Numbered from the stretch's first letter, positions 45,631 to 55,006 are shown. The stretch is 64,000 nt of DNA from JAFDXJ01 sp039811225 (GCA_039811225.1 JBDHYG010000004.1:100991-164990); one strand, 5' to 3'. Made by a program: numbers and translations. Notes: a model not told the origin generated them from the sequence alone.

Positions 45631-46506
45631 ATGGCACAAGCTTCGTTTGAACAACTCGAATTTGAAAAACAAAAAAACAGGAAGGCCCTGTTGATTACCG
45701 GTATTATCCTGGGTGCGCTGTTCCTGGTTTTGTTTTTTGTAAGCTGGACTATTCCGCAAATACCTCCACCATTGGCCAATGAAGGCATTGAAGTAAACTT
45801 AGGAAACAGTGAAACAGGTTTCGGGGATATTGCACCTCAAATACCCGGCGCTCCTTCCCTCGAAAACCAAACCAACAATAATCCACCCCCATCTCAACAG
45901 GCAATGGCTGAAACGCAACGGGAAGTTGCCGATAATAATGATCCATCTTCTCCATCCATCAACACATCGCCGAATCCTGAAGTGAAAAAAAATATTCAAA
46001 CAGTCAATACCAATACCAATAAAAAATCAACAGCCAATCCGGTCAATACAAAGCCATCTCCCCCAAAACCTAAAGCAGTATATAGTGGTGGCACCAATAC
46101 CGGGAATGGGGGCAATAATGCAGATAGTTATAACAATACGCGTAACCAGGGTATAGCAGGTGGTACAGGCGACCAGGGAAAACCTAATGGCAATCCTAAC
46201 TCAACCAATTATTCCGGGAATGGTGGCCGGGGCAATGCCGGTATCCTGATCAACAGTGGCTTATCCGGCCGAAAACTAAGCAGCAGTACGCGTTTTGAAG
46301 ATACCTATAAATACGGTGGTAAAGTTATTGTAAATGTATGGGTAGATGTAAATGGAAATGTAACCAATGCTACTATCAACCAGGGAAGCCCTTTTTCAGA
46401 TATCAATGCGATTGCATTAAAAAAAGCCCGATTATTAAAATTCACAAAGGGTACGGAAGCACAGAGCGGAACCGTTGTGATCAAATTTGAAAATCCCAAA
46501 GGTTAG
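45631..46506 (+). CDS. TonB family energy-transducer-like protein
   Basis: 291 residues. One transmembrane helix (about 20-42) is followed by a Pro/Asn/Ser-rich linker with PPSQQ, PKPKAVYSGG and Asn-Gly runs (about 65-205). The C-terminal ~80 residues form a TonB-type domain, GGKVIVNVWVDVNGNVTNATIN...INAIALKKARLLKF, ending VIKFENPKG. TonB domains transmit inner-membrane proton-motive force to outer-membrane receptors; no ExbB or ExbD is adjacent. It is followed after 11 bases by folC, most likely in one transcript although the functions are unrelated. Confidence 0.85.
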   Translation: MAQASFEQLEFEKQKNRKALLITGIILGALFLVLFFVSWTIPQIPPPLANEGIEVNLGNSETGFGDIAPQIPGAPSLENQTNNNPPPSQQAMAETQREVADNNDPSSPSINTSPNPEVKKNIQTVNTNTNKKSTANPVNTKPSPPKPKAVYSGGTNTGNGGNNADSYNNTRNQGIAGGTGDQGKPNGNPNSTNYSGNGGRGNAGILINSGLSGRKLSSSTRFEDTYKYGGKVIVNVWVDVNGNVTNATINQGSPFSDINAIALKKARLLKFTKGTEAQSGTVVIKFENPKG

Positions 46507-46517
46507 CAACCGCTACC

Positions 46518-47810
46518 ATGAACTATACAGAAACCCTGGATTTCATGTTTTCTAAATTGCCCATGTTTAGTCGCATTGGGCAAACTGCCTTTAAAAAGGA
46601 CCTGACCAATACTTTTGCCTTATGCAAGATCCTGGATAACCCACAAGAAAAAATTCGTTGTATCCATATTGCCGGAACAAATGGGAAAGGCTCAGTAAGC
46701 CATATGCTGGCATCAACAATGCAACATGCCGGGTACAAAACCGGCTTATACACTTCTCCTCATTTGAAAGATTTTCGGGAACGTATAAAAGTAAATGGCA
46801 CCATGTGCCCGGAACAATTTGTAATTGATTTTATTGAAAAAATACAACCGCATATTACAACTATTCAACCCTCCTTTTTCGAAATGACCGTAGCCATGGC
46901 ATTTGATTACTTTGCTCAACAGCAGGTGGACATTGCCATCATAGAAACCGGGCTGGGTGGCCGACTGGATAGCACCAATGTGATTACACCGGTATTATCC
47001 ATTATCACACAAATTGGATTTGACCATATAAATATCCTGGGCCCTACCCTGCAAGAGATAGCTGCTGAAAAAGCAGGTATCATCAAAGAAAATATCCCGG
47101 TCATCATTGGCGACATGAGCCCGGAAGTGATCCCGGTATTTGAAAAAGCAGCATACCAGAAAAATGCTCCCTTCTTCCAGGCAGCCAAATTAAATTTTGT
47201 ACAAGATTGGTCTTATCAACATCACTTCCTGCATATTACCGTTGTAACAACAAATACAAATGCCCATGAAGAATATCTCCTGGACCTTCCCGGAATATAC
47301 CAGCTTAAAAATATTTTACCGGTAGTGGAAGCCGTGCATCAACTGAAACAAGCCGGATGGAAAATTAGTATGGCTGCTTTTAAACAAGCTTTGTCATCTG
47401 TAATAAAAACGACAGGCTTACATGGCCGTTGGGAACGAATCCATACATCACCCGATGTGATCCTCGATGTGGCACATAATGAAGATGGAATCAATGCGAT
47501 CAAAGAGCAACTCACTTATACAACTTATCGCAACCTGCATATCATTTTTGGAATGGTACATGATAAAGACACCACGCATATCCTGCAGGCATTACCCCGA
47601 CAGGCTCATTATTATTTCACCAAAGCGCCTATTCCCCGTGCCATGCCGGAAGAAGAACTGGCCGGAAAAGCTGCAGCTGCCGCCGGTATTTATGGAAAGA
47701 CTTTCCCGGATGTGCATCAGGCATTGCAGGAAGCAATGGCGCATGCTCATAAAGAGGATCTTATACTTATTTGTGGCAGTGTATTTCTGATTGCCGAAGT
47801 CACACGATAA
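46518..47810 (+). CDS. folC: Bifunctional folylpolyglutamate/dihydrofolate synthase
   Basis: 430 residues. Mur-ligase fold: the P-loop HIAGTNGKGSVSHML (about 51-65), YTSPHLKDFRERIKVNG, the Omega-loop region, IIETGLGGRLDSTNVI, IGFDHINILGPTLQEIAAEKAGIIK, and the C-terminal LHGRWERI, DVAHNEDGINAI and LICGSVFLIAEV. It adds glutamates to folates, or glutamate to dihydropteroate, using ATP. Along with folE at 19.3 kb it belongs to the folate pathway, though the two are far apart. The gene is convergent with a NUDIX gene, 6 bases from it. Confidence 0.95.
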   Translation: MNYTETLDFMFSKLPMFSRIGQTAFKKDLTNTFALCKILDNPQEKIRCIHIAGTNGKGSVSHMLASTMQHAGYKTGLYTSPHLKDFRERIKVNGTMCPEQFVIDFIEKIQPHITTIQPSFFEMTVAMAFDYFAQQQVDIAIIETGLGGRLDSTNVITPVLSIITQIGFDHINILGPTLQEIAAEKAGIIKENIPVIIGDMSPEVIPVFEKAAYQKNAPFFQAAKLNFVQDWSYQHHFLHITVVTTNTNAHEEYLLDLPGIYQLKNILPVVEAVHQLKQAGWKISMAAFKQALSSVIKTTGLHGRWERIHTSPDVILDVAHNEDGINAIKEQLTYTTYRNLHIIFGMVHDKDTTHILQALPRQAHYYFTKAPIPRAMPEEELAGKAAAAAGIYGKTFPDVHQALQEAMAHAHKEDLILICGSVFLIAEVTR

Positions 47811-47816
47811 ATTTTC

Positions 47817-48383
47817 CTACTGAACAAACCGGATTTTCTCGAGGTAACGCAATGCATAAAAAATAGTACTCAGGTGCATAGATTGCAGGAATCTTTTTTC
47901 TTCCACTAATTTCTCCAACTCAGCAAAATCAATTTCCAATACTTCAATTTCTTCATTGCTATCCATTTCCTGCCCCTGGATTTTTTTCCCACCTGTGGCT
48001 ATGAACATGTGCATGAGATTATTATTGGTTGATGGATTCGATGATATTTTCCCTAGCAGATGAACTGTTTCAAAAGCATAGCCGGTTTCTTCCAGCATTT
48101 CCCGCCGCACTGCATCTTCAAGCGATGCATCTGTTTTATCCACACAGCCACCGGGTAATTCCAGGCAAACTTCTCCAAGGGCATGCCGATATTGCCGGAC
48201 AAGGATAATTTTTCCATCTTCCGTAATAGGCAAAGCAGTTACCCAATCCGGAAATTCATACACATAATAAGGTTCTATGATTTTCCCATCTTGTCTTTCA
48301 CAGGTATCCTGTCGTACAGTAAACCAATTTTCTTTAAATACTATTTTGGAGGCAAGTGTTTTCCAAACCAGTGGATCATTCAT
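47817..48383 (-). CDS. NUDIX hydrolase (ADP-ribose pyrophosphatase-like)
   Basis: 188 residues. It has the Nudix box LPGGCVDKTDASLEDAVRREMLEETGY; the REMLEETGY core is intact, while the first glutamate of the consensus G-x5-E appears replaced near Ala in a segment with one extra residue. The strand VTALPITEDGKIILVRQYRHALGEVCLELPGG is typical of ADP-ribose or nucleoside-sugar pyrophosphatases. Substrate not certain. A -7 box lies before it. Confidence 0.88.
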   Translation of the reverse strand: MNDPLVWKTLASKIVFKENWFTVRQDTCERQDGKIIEPYYVYEFPDWVTALPITEDGKIILVRQYRHALGEVCLELPGGCVDKTDASLEDAVRREMLEETGYAFETVHLLGKISSNPSTNNNLMHMFIATGGKKIQGQEMDSNEEIEVLEIDFAELEKLVEEKRFLQSMHLSTIFYALRYLEKIRFVQ

Positions 48384-48396
48384 CTTTTTTTAAAAA

Positions 48397-48404
48397 CAAA
48401 TTTA
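48397..48404 (-). promoter_or_regulatory. TAnnTTTG -7 box of the NUDIX gene
   Basis: On the minus strand the bases read TAAATTTG, an exact match 13 bases before the ATG at 48383. Confidence 0.4.
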
Positions 48405-48456
48405 ATAAAATATCAACCGGTGCCGGGTAATCGGATGAAAATTTATCACATCCCTC

Positions 48457-48969
48457 TTATGCCAATTGCAATGCCTGTAAAAATGGAGTTATTTCCTGTG
48501 TAGCAGGTGGTGGAGCATTTTTATGTGTGCAGTAATAATAACAACCTGTGAATTGCATAGCAAAATAGTTGGCTGTTAAATGAAAGGGTACCTCAAAACC
48601 CGGTGGTAATGCAGCATCTGTGCCGGTTGCCATTACCACCATTTCTTTGCCGGCCATTTTCCTGCCTAATGGTTTTTGTACCCGTACAATATCAGTAAGC
48701 CGGTCAAAAAATATTTTCAATAATCCACTCATACTATACCAATAAACGGGCGTGGTAATGAGCAGGGTATTTTTTTCCAATATTTGTTCTATGATTTGAA
48801 GAAATGTATCTCCTGCCGGGTAGTTATTATCATAATTGTAGGGTGCAATGGGATGATGCAACAAATCAATGCAGGGAAAATTATTGGCGGGCAGGATGGA
48901 ATACAGCATTTTTTTTGTATCACTTTCTTCCCGGGTACTTGAAGTAAGGATAATGATGGAAGGCGTCAT
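48457..48969 (-). CDS. Flavodoxin-fold NAD(P)H-dependent reductase-like protein
   Basis: 170 residues from the ATG at 48969 (MTPSIIILTSSTREESDT...); a longer start at 49002 would overlap the radical SAM gene. The FMN-binding pattern is TSSTREESDTKKML near the N-terminus, TTPVYWYSMSGLLKIFFDRLTD in the middle, as in NADPH-dependent FMN reductases and flavodoxin-like enzymes. It probably binds FMN and moves electrons; no partner is known. It sits 10 bases downstream of the radical SAM gene in the same direction, so it may supply electrons to it (inference). Confidence 0.78.
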   Translation of the reverse strand: MTPSIIILTSSTREESDTKKMLYSILPANNFPCIDLLHHPIAPYNYDNNYPAGDTFLQIIEQILEKNTLLITTPVYWYSMSGLLKIFFDRLTDIVRVQKPLGRKMAGKEMVVMATGTDAALPPGFEVPFHLTANYFAMQFTGCYYYCTHKNAPPPATQEITPFLQALQLA

Positions 48970-48979
48970 CGAAAAAAAT

Positions 48980-50275
48980 TTAATGGGCAAAATCCGATTC
49001 AAAGTTTCCTTTGATACGTTCTAAAGATGGATTGAAATACCCAAATTTCAATGCAGGAAATTCCTCCCGGATCAATTGCATTAATCTTTTAATGCCCAGC
49101 GCGTCCCCGGTTTCCAGTAAATGCATTTTACCCATATACCAGTCGGGATCGATATTGAAATTTCTCCATTGTATCATGCTCAACCCGGTAGTGCGTATGA
49201 GATCACGCAATGCTTCATATTCTTCTTCACTATCCGTTATTCCGGGGAAAACAAAATAATTGATACTGCTCCATCCCTGGTGGGCATGAACCACCTTAAG
49301 ACTTTCTACGATATCATGAAATGAATAATTATTCGGCCGGTAATATGGCAAATAAATTTTTTCACGTACACTGTTTGTGCTCACCCGGATACTGTTCAAA
49401 CCAGCTTCACACAAGGCTTTCACCGCATCGGGCTTTGAGCCGTTTGTATTTATATTGATACTTCCTCTTTTTGTATGCTTGCGGATTTCCATTATAGCAT
49501 CCCGGATCGTTTCCCACATCAATAAAGGTTCTCCTTCACAGCCCTGGCCAAAACTGATCAACGGAAAAGGCGCTTCCATTAAATGAGGTACGGTAAATTC
49601 AACAATCTCTTCCACAGTGGGTTTAAAGGTCAGCCTGTCCTGGTTAGATACAATGGATTCATCTTCGGGCTGAAATGAAATACATCCAATGCAATTGGCA
49701 TTGCAAGCCGGTGAAGAAGGAATAGGGCATTCCCAACGGCCCAACGCTAAATTGCGTGCAGCCGGGCAATGATATACCGCACAACAGGTATGCATTAAAT
49801 GATTGACAAGCCGGTTATGTGGATATGCCTGCAATAAAGATTGCATCCCGGAAGCAATATTATTTTCGTCATAGCCTTTTGCATCCTGGCGGATATCATT
49901 TTCTATTCGTATTGCCGGCACATACATTTTGTCCTGTTGCCAACCGGCAGCAGTATAACAAAACAACGGCAACGTGGGTGCATTATTTTCAGTTTCATAA
50001 GCAGCCAGGTAAAGGCCTGTATATGCCGGTGGAATAAATGCTGCTACCGCCCAACCTTTTGTACATAAGCGCATCTCCCCTGTATGTACATCTATTCCGA
50101 TACCCCGCCTGCCCGGAAGCTCATACAAATTACCGCCTTCCGGTAATTCTATCCAGTCCGCTGCCGGTACCGGTAAAGCATCCCATCCACTCCTGCCTGT
50201 AGCAAAAAGTGTAGTGTCTTCATAAATATTGCCTTCCCCATCTGCATACAATAAATAAGGTGATTGCTTGAGCAT
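48980..50275 (-). CDS. Radical SAM protein
   Basis: 431 residues. The N-terminal ~170 residues are not recognised. The radical SAM cluster motif CNANCIGC (CxxxCxxC, in SSPACNANCIGCISFQPEDE, about 189-208) binds the 4Fe-4S cluster; SINTN-type strands (GSININTNGSKPDAVKAL), VSTNSV and a C-terminal HLLETGDALGIKRLM follow. It resembles radical SAM proteins of the SPASM-less, 'FGQGCEGEPL' sort that modify unknown substrates. Not assigned to any named enzyme. The downstream flavodoxin-like gene may be its reductant. Confidence 0.8.
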   Translation of the reverse strand: MLKQSPYLLYADGEGNIYEDTTLFATGRSGWDALPVPAADWIELPEGGNLYELPGRRGIGIDVHTGEMRLCTKGWAVAAFIPPAYTGLYLAAYETENNAPTLPLFCYTAAGWQQDKMYVPAIRIENDIRQDAKGYDENNIASGMQSLLQAYPHNRLVNHLMHTCCAVYHCPAARNLALGRWECPIPSSPACNANCIGCISFQPEDESIVSNQDRLTFKPTVEEIVEFTVPHLMEAPFPLISFGQGCEGEPLLMWETIRDAIMEIRKHTKRGSININTNGSKPDAVKALCEAGLNSIRVSTNSVREKIYLPYYRPNNYSFHDIVESLKVVHAHQGWSSINYFVFPGITDSEEEYEALRDLIRTTGLSMIQWRNFNIDPDWYMGKMHLLETGDALGIKRLMQLIREEFPALKFGYFNPSLERIKGNFESDFAH

Positions 50276-50294
50276 ACGATCTTTCTGTAGCAGG

Positions 50295-50302
50295 CAAAAT
50301 TA
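50295..50302 (-). promoter_or_regulatory. TAnnTTTG -7 box of the radical SAM gene
   Basis: On the minus strand the bases read TAATTTTG, an exact match 19 bases before the ATG at 50275. Confidence 0.5.
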
Positions 50303-50352
50303 CGTTATTCCATTGGAATCACTGGTTGCAGGCAACTTAGATTTACCGGCTG

Positions 50353-50865
50353 TTAAAAGTTTTTATCGTCTGCGGAAGGACCATAAATAGAGGGTACCGG
50401 AATGTTTTGCAAACGCATATATACTGTCAACTGGCCACGATGATGCACAAGATGATTAATGGTAGAACGGATAATAAATTTCAATGATGTATCCATTAAA
50501 ATCATATCACCGTTTTTCAATTTAAATTTTCCTTCGAGCGCCTCATCGGAAACAGATAACAGGGCGGTTAATGCAGCATCTTTATTTTTGTCAAAATGCC
50601 GGAGTAGTTCTTCTGTGTCTTTTGTATCAAATCGATCATAAGTTTGAAAATCTACCATGCCATCACGTATTGCCAGTGCAATCCATCGGACCATATCGGC
50701 CACCAATACAGCCAATTGGCCCATAGTCATGGAGCGCTCATGGGGCTTCCAGTCATAGAGATCACTGCGCATACGGCTTAAACATTTTTGGGTAGCCGCT
50801 ACTTCTTCTTCTAATTCACGGGCATATTCTTTGCCCATATGATTCTTTTGCATAATCTTATTCAT
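50353..50865 (-). CDS. DinB family four-helix protein
   Basis: 170 residues. The DinB/YfiT-like four-helix bundle has conserved metal-site histidines, seen in TINHLVHHRGQLTVYMRL (about 138-155), plus an N-terminal W-K-P segment (LYDWKPHERSMTMGQLAVLVADMVRW). DinB domain proteins are putative metal-dependent transferases or thiol enzymes, including bacillithiol transferases in Bacillus; the substrate here is unknown. A second DinB gene lies at 62255. ATGs at 50853 and 50838 are alternative starts. Confidence 0.85.
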   Translation of the reverse strand: MNKIMQKNHMGKEYARELEEEVAATQKCLSRMRSDLYDWKPHERSMTMGQLAVLVADMVRWIALAIRDGMVDFQTYDRFDTKDTEELLRHFDKNKDAALTALLSVSDEALEGKFKLKNGDMILMDTSLKFIIRSTINHLVHHRGQLTVYMRLQNIPVPSIYGPSADDKNF

Positions 50866-50923
50866 TTTTATTTTTAAAAAAAATTGCCTTTATATTATCG
50901 GTTAAATTTATAAAACTGTATTG

Positions 50924-50931
50924 TATTTTTG
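50924..50931 (+). promoter_or_regulatory. TAnnTTTG -7 box of the TfoX-N gene
   Basis: TATTTTTG matches the -7 consensus and lies 20 bases before the ATG at 50952. Confidence 0.45.
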
Positions 50932-50951
50932 AAAAATCATACATCCTTTTT

Positions 50952-51299
50952 ATGGCCTATGATACACAACTCGCCGATCGGGTAAGAGCCCTCTTACAGG
51001 AATATCCGGGTTGGCCAATTGAAGAAAAAAAAATGTTTGGCGGGCTTGGATTCCTTGTCCATCAGAAAATGTGCGTGAATATTAGTGGGAAAAATTTAAT
51101 GTGCCGTTTCGATCCGGCTTTACAAAAAATGTTAGCTGAAAAGCCCGGGTATCTACCCATGGTTATGCGTGGAAAAACTTTAGCCGGGTATTGTTTGGTA
51201 AGCCCCGAAGGAAGTAAGACAAAAAAGCAAATTCAGTTTTGGATTCAACATTGCCTTGATTTCAATAAACAGGCCCGGTCTTCAAAAAAGAAAAATTAA
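50952..51299 (+). CDS. TfoX N-terminal domain protein
   Basis: 115 residues. The domain has the pattern EKKMFGGLGFLVHQKMCVNISGKNLMCRFDP, as in TfoX/Sxy N-terminal domains and their small stand-alone relatives. In gamma-proteobacteria Sxy controls competence; single-domain forms in other bacteria are of unknown function. It has a basic C-terminal tail (KQARSSKKKN). It is transcribed alone, convergent with the LolD-like gene (31 bases between). Confidence 0.82.
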   Translation: MAYDTQLADRVRALLQEYPGWPIEEKKMFGGLGFLVHQKMCVNISGKNLMCRFDPALQKMLAEKPGYLPMVMRGKTLAGYCLVSPEGSKTKKQIQFWIQHCLDFNKQARSSKKKN

Positions 51300-51330
51300 T
51301 TGATTTAAAAGCAGAATGGGGATTCGTGGA

Positions 51331-51987
51331 TTAGTGTTCCATAATCATACCATCTTTCATGTGTAATGTGCGATCACTCAATGCAGCCAGTTCTTCATTA
51401 TGGGTAACAATCAAAAAAGTTTGATTCAAAGTCGTGCGCAACTCAACAAATAGTTGATGCAATTCTTTTGCATGGAGACTGTCCAGGTTACCGGTAGGTT
51501 CATCAGCGAAAACAATTGAAGGTTTGTTGATCAGTGCACGTGCAACGGCTACACGTTGTTGCTCCCCGCCACTTAACATATTGGGTTTATGGTCGAGCCG
51601 GTCAGCAAGGCCAAGGGTTTCGAGTAATTGAGCCGCCTCCTGCATAACGGTCTTTTTCCGGCGGCCGGCAATCCAGCCCGGGATGCATACATTTTCCAAT
51701 GCCGTAAATTCAGGCAGTAAGTGGTGAAACTGAAAAACAAATCCAATATGTGTATTCCTGAAAGCAGAAAGTTTTTTTCCTTTCAACAGGTGAACCTGCA
51801 AATCATTTAACACGATTGTACCTTCATTGGCATTATCTAATGTACCCAGGATGTGCAACAAAGTTGTTTTCCCTGCACCGGAAGAACCGACAATGGAAAC
51901 AATCTCTCCTTTACGAATTTCCAGATCCACGCCTTTAAGTACTTCCAGGTTGCCATAAAATTTATGTATGTTTTTTGCTTGTAACAT
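51331..51987 (-). CDS. LolD-like ABC transporter ATP-binding protein
   Basis: 218 residues from the ATG at 51987 (MLQAKNIHKFYGNLEVL...). Walker A is GSSGAGKTT (about 36-44), signature LSGGEQQRVAVARAL, Walker B VFADEPTGNLDS and switch VTHNEELA. These, and its small size, match the LolD/MacB group, which energises export of lipoproteins or drugs with a FtsX-like permease. No permease lies next to it here. Given the many lipoproteins in this window a Lol role is plausible, but cannot be shown. Confidence 0.87.
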   Translation of the reverse strand: MLQAKNIHKFYGNLEVLKGVDLEIRKGEIVSIVGSSGAGKTTLLHILGTLDNANEGTIVLNDLQVHLLKGKKLSAFRNTHIGFVFQFHHLLPEFTALENVCIPGWIAGRRKKTVMQEAAQLLETLGLADRLDHKPNMLSGGEQQRVAVARALINKPSIVFADEPTGNLDSLHAKELHQLFVELRTTLNQTFLIVTHNEELAALSDRTLHMKDGMIMEH

Positions 51988-52090
51988 AAATGCCTTCTGG
52001 TATAAATTTGAAATTTCTTTTTGAAAATCCGTGCTATAAGCCTGCAAGATAGGTATTCAAAAAGCAAATTTTTAACATGGGGAAATCTCA

Positions 52091-52121
52091 TTTGGTAATT
52101 TCCAAACAAAACTTACATTTG
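52091..52121 (+). promoter_or_regulatory. Promoter of the DUF2795 gene
   Basis: TTTG (52091-52094) is followed after 19 bases by TACATTTG (52114-52121), an exact Bacteroidota -33/-7 pair. The ATG is 15 bases downstream. Confidence 0.65.
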
Positions 52122-52135
52122 CGCAAATTATTGAT

Positions 52136-52357
52136 ATGTTCTGGACTTTAGAACTGGCCAGCTACCTGGAAGAAGCCCCCTGGCCTGCTACAAAAGATGA
52201 ATTAATAGACTATGCCATTCGTTCCGGGGCTCCCCTGGAAGTGGTGGAAAATCTGCAAGACCTGGAGGATGAAGGAGAAATCTATGAAAGCATCGAAGAT
52301 ATCTGGCCTGATTATCCCAGCCAGGAAGACTTTATGTTTAATGAAGATGAATATTAA
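52136..52357 (+). CDS. DUF2795 domain small protein
   Basis: 73 residues, very acidic in the second half (SIEDIWPDYPSQEDFMFNEDEY). The N-terminal LASYLEEAPWPATKDELIDYAIRSGAPLEVVENLQDL matches DUF2795, a helical domain found as small stand-alone proteins in many bacteria, with no known role. The promoter upstream is one of the best matches in the window, so it is probably well expressed. Divergent from the LolD-like gene. Confidence 0.85.
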   Translation: MFWTLELASYLEEAPWPATKDELIDYAIRSGAPLEVVENLQDLEDEGEIYESIEDIWPDYPSQEDFMFNEDEY

Positions 52358-52385
52358 ACATAAAGCCTGCCATTACTGCATTACT

Positions 52386-54269
52386 TTATTTTGCTTTCCA
52401 GGAATTGTTTGACCTGTCTGCATCCATAAAAATTCCGCCATCAATTTTTATTGAAACAATTTCCTTCTTCGTTTGAAGGTTGATAATGGCATTATTACCA
52501 TCCTGTTCCCAAATGACCGGGGTTTGATGCAAGGAATCTGTACTGCCATTTTTATATGCTATTAATACATCAAAGGGGGCCGGGCTTCCACCGATATTCT
52601 GAATAGTAATAGCATATTTATCCCCCGTATGCTTAACAGAAGAAATAGCCATATCAATATAATTATTGCTGAAATACCAGCTCTTCCAAAACCAGTTTAA
52701 ATTTTTGCCGGATACATTATTATAAGTATAGAAAAAATCCCAGGGAATCGGGTGCTTGCCATGCCATCTGTCCATATAGGCATGCAGGCATTTTTTAAAT
52801 AAAACATCCCCCAGCATATCTTTCATGGCAAGATAGCCTAAAGCAGCTTTACCATATTGATTATTGCCCAGTGCCGGGCCGCTTAATATGTTCCCGGGTG
52901 TGATGATGGGCACATCTGCTTCCTGGTTATCATCATTGATCCAGCCACGAACACGAAACTGCTTAAAAAAATTATCTGCTGTTTCTTTACCCAAATCATT
53001 TATTCCAATGAGTAATTCAAATGTTGTCGCCCAACCTTCATCCATAAAACCATATCTTGTTTCATTGATGCCCATATAAAAAGGCATATAACTATGCGCA
53101 ATTTCATGTTCTACAACAAAGCGTGAAAAGATGGGATTATCCGTAGTGGCATCATTGACCATCATGGGATATTCCATATCGGCATAGCCCTGCACAACCG
53201 TTGATTTTGGAAAAGGATAAGGCACCCCCGGCCAGTTATTGGAAAGCCAATTCAATGCATGCATTCCAAAGTCCACCATCTGGTGATAATCCTGAGCCGT
53301 ATCATTATAAGCCGCCTGCACACTGGCACGGCGCCCGGTGGTCTTATCCACAACAACACTGGCTGCATCCCAAACAAAATGATCACTCAGTGCAACAGCC
53401 ACGTCTGAAATATCCTTTGCTTTCCATATCCAACTGTTCATTTCATGCTGCTGTGTTATTTGTTTTGAAGCCAGGTCTTCTGGTGTTACGATCCGCATCG
53501 TCTTATCCGCCAGTAAGGAGGCCCGGAATTTGGCAGCATAAGCAGGTTGCAATACATCATCCAGGTTTTGCAAATCGCCAGTAGCCCATACCAGGAAATT
53601 TTTAGGCACTCGTACCGTAAGGGTATAATCATTAAAATCATTGTAAAACTCCTGCGCATCTGTAAATGTCATTTGATCCCATCCTAAATAATCATCATAC
53701 ACGGCTACACGTGGATAGAAATATGCTAAGTAATATGTAGTCGAATCAATCATGCCTTCCCGGCCACTTTCAGCAGAAATGGTATAATGCCAATCTACCG
53801 CAATATGAATGGAGTCATGTGGTTTTAATGGTTCCTTCAATCGAACACCCTGCCAGGTCGCATGGCCATAAGATGTTGGCCAGTTTGTTTTCACACCATT
53901 TAATGAAAAATTATCTATTTGGACACCATCGGTTAAATAAGCCGGGGAAGCATCCCGTTGGCGTGCTGCACCGTTTTTATGAATATTGAGTATTAATTTA
54001 AAAACTAATTGATGCAGGGTATCCGGACTGTTATTGATATAGGTGATTTGTTCTGTTCCTTTTATATTTCGATCTGGTGGCATCGCCGTCACCGTAATAT
54101 CATAACGGCCATAGTTTTGCCAGTAGTTCTTCCCAGGCTTGCCATCAGGTGATCTTGTTTCATTTTTATATGCCTGCTTTACATCGCGGGGCACATATAA
54201 AGTTTGTGCAGTGGCCATAGAACAACAGGCCAATAAAATAACCAATGAGGTGAAATAACGTGTAAACAT
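52386..54269 (-). CDS. Secreted M1 family metallopeptidase
   Basis: 627 residues from the ATG at 54269, which gives the signal peptide (cleavage near MATAQ, residue 22). The gluzincin motif is HEIAH (388-392) with the third zinc ligand Glu411, 18 residues on, in EGWAT. Upstream is the M1 N-terminal saddle domain (about 40-250) and, downstream, a C-terminal helical part followed by a beta-domain near the end. The classical GAMEN substrate motif appears in altered form (DMEYPMM, about 368-374), as in many bacterial M1 relatives. Exported, probably acting on peptides in the periplasm. Confidence 0.88.
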   Translation of the reverse strand: MFTRYFTSLVILLACCSMATAQTLYVPRDVKQAYKNETRSPDGKPGKNYWQNYGRYDITVTAMPPDRNIKGTEQITYINNSPDTLHQLVFKLILNIHKNGAARQRDASPAYLTDGVQIDNFSLNGVKTNWPTSYGHATWQGVRLKEPLKPHDSIHIAVDWHYTISAESGREGMIDSTTYYLAYFYPRVAVYDDYLGWDQMTFTDAQEFYNDFNDYTLTVRVPKNFLVWATGDLQNLDDVLQPAYAAKFRASLLADKTMRIVTPEDLASKQITQQHEMNSWIWKAKDISDVAVALSDHFVWDAASVVVDKTTGRRASVQAAYNDTAQDYHQMVDFGMHALNWLSNNWPGVPYPFPKSTVVQGYADMEYPMMVNDATTDNPIFSRFVVEHEIAHSYMPFYMGINETRYGFMDEGWATTFELLIGINDLGKETADNFFKQFRVRGWINDDNQEADVPIITPGNILSGPALGNNQYGKAALGYLAMKDMLGDVLFKKCLHAYMDRWHGKHPIPWDFFYTYNNVSGKNLNWFWKSWYFSNNYIDMAISSVKHTGDKYAITIQNIGGSPAPFDVLIAYKNGSTDSLHQTPVIWEQDGNNAIINLQTKKEIVSIKIDGGIFMDADRSNNSWKAK

Positions 54270-54437
54270 AATTTCTATTTTGAATGAAAGGTAAAGTAAA
54301 AGGAAGGTTCTTTCCAAGATTGTTTGATGAATGGTATTCATAATCTGTTGAAAAATGAAACCGAAAAAATTATTTTTTAATAAATAATCCGCAAACTTTT
54401 CAATTCAGGTAATAGTGTTTTTCCCGAACTTTACGCT

Positions 54438-54938
54438 ATGCAATATGTTTCTTATATACCGGAGAAAATAGTTTCCTTGGAAAATGCATCCCGGCGCATA
54501 AATGCTGCACGGGTTTTAGGAAAAACCATTGCTTTTACCAATGGTTGCTTTGATATTTTACATGAAGGTCATATCTATTCACTCTCCCAGGCGGCCAAAG
54601 AAGCAGACTTGCTCATTGTAGGATTGAATACCGATGCGTCAGTCACTGCACTCAAAGGTTCCGGGAGACCGGTCAATAAAGTTGCATCAAGAGCCCTGGT
54701 ATTGGCTTCTTTACTCTTGGTTGACCTGGTCATTATTTTTGAAGAACCCACTCCTATCCGGCTTATCACTACCTTGCTACCGGATGTATTGATTAAGGGA
54801 GGCGATTACACGGTAGATAAGATTGCCGGCGCCCGCGAAGTAATAGCCAATGGAGGACGTGTGGTAATCAATCCCTTATTACAGGGTTTTTCTACAACAG
54901 ATATCATACAAAAAATAAAAGAAGAGAAAAATAAATAA
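54438..54938 (+). CDS. rfaE2: D-glycero-beta-D-manno-heptose 1-phosphate adenylyltransferase
   Basis: 166 residues. The cytidylyltransferase-like signature FTNGCFDILHEGHIYSLSQA (about 32-51; H-x-G-H) and LLPDVLIKGGDY are intact. It equals the C-terminal half of E. coli HldE and acts as a stand-alone enzyme, adding AMP to heptose-1-phosphate to make ADP-heptose for lipopolysaccharide. The heptose kinase domain is not in the window. It is 68 bases before ppk1 on the same strand. Confidence 0.88.
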   Translation: MQYVSYIPEKIVSLENASRRINAARVLGKTIAFTNGCFDILHEGHIYSLSQAAKEADLLIVGLNTDASVTALKGSGRPVNKVASRALVLASLLLVDLVIIFEEPTPIRLITTLLPDVLIKGGDYTVDKIAGAREVIANGGRVVINPLLQGFSTTDIIQKIKEEKNK

Positions 54939-55006
54939 TGACCAAAATGAAATGCTGATGTGCGAGGAAGCTGCCTGCACATAAAATTGTTCATTCAAAT
55001 TTTTTC

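Noticed and set aside
48037..48171. Altered first glutamate of the Nudix box
   Set aside because: The core REMLEETGY is intact and a one-residue insertion explains the mismatch; such variants occur in active NUDIX enzymes, so I do not call it degenerate.
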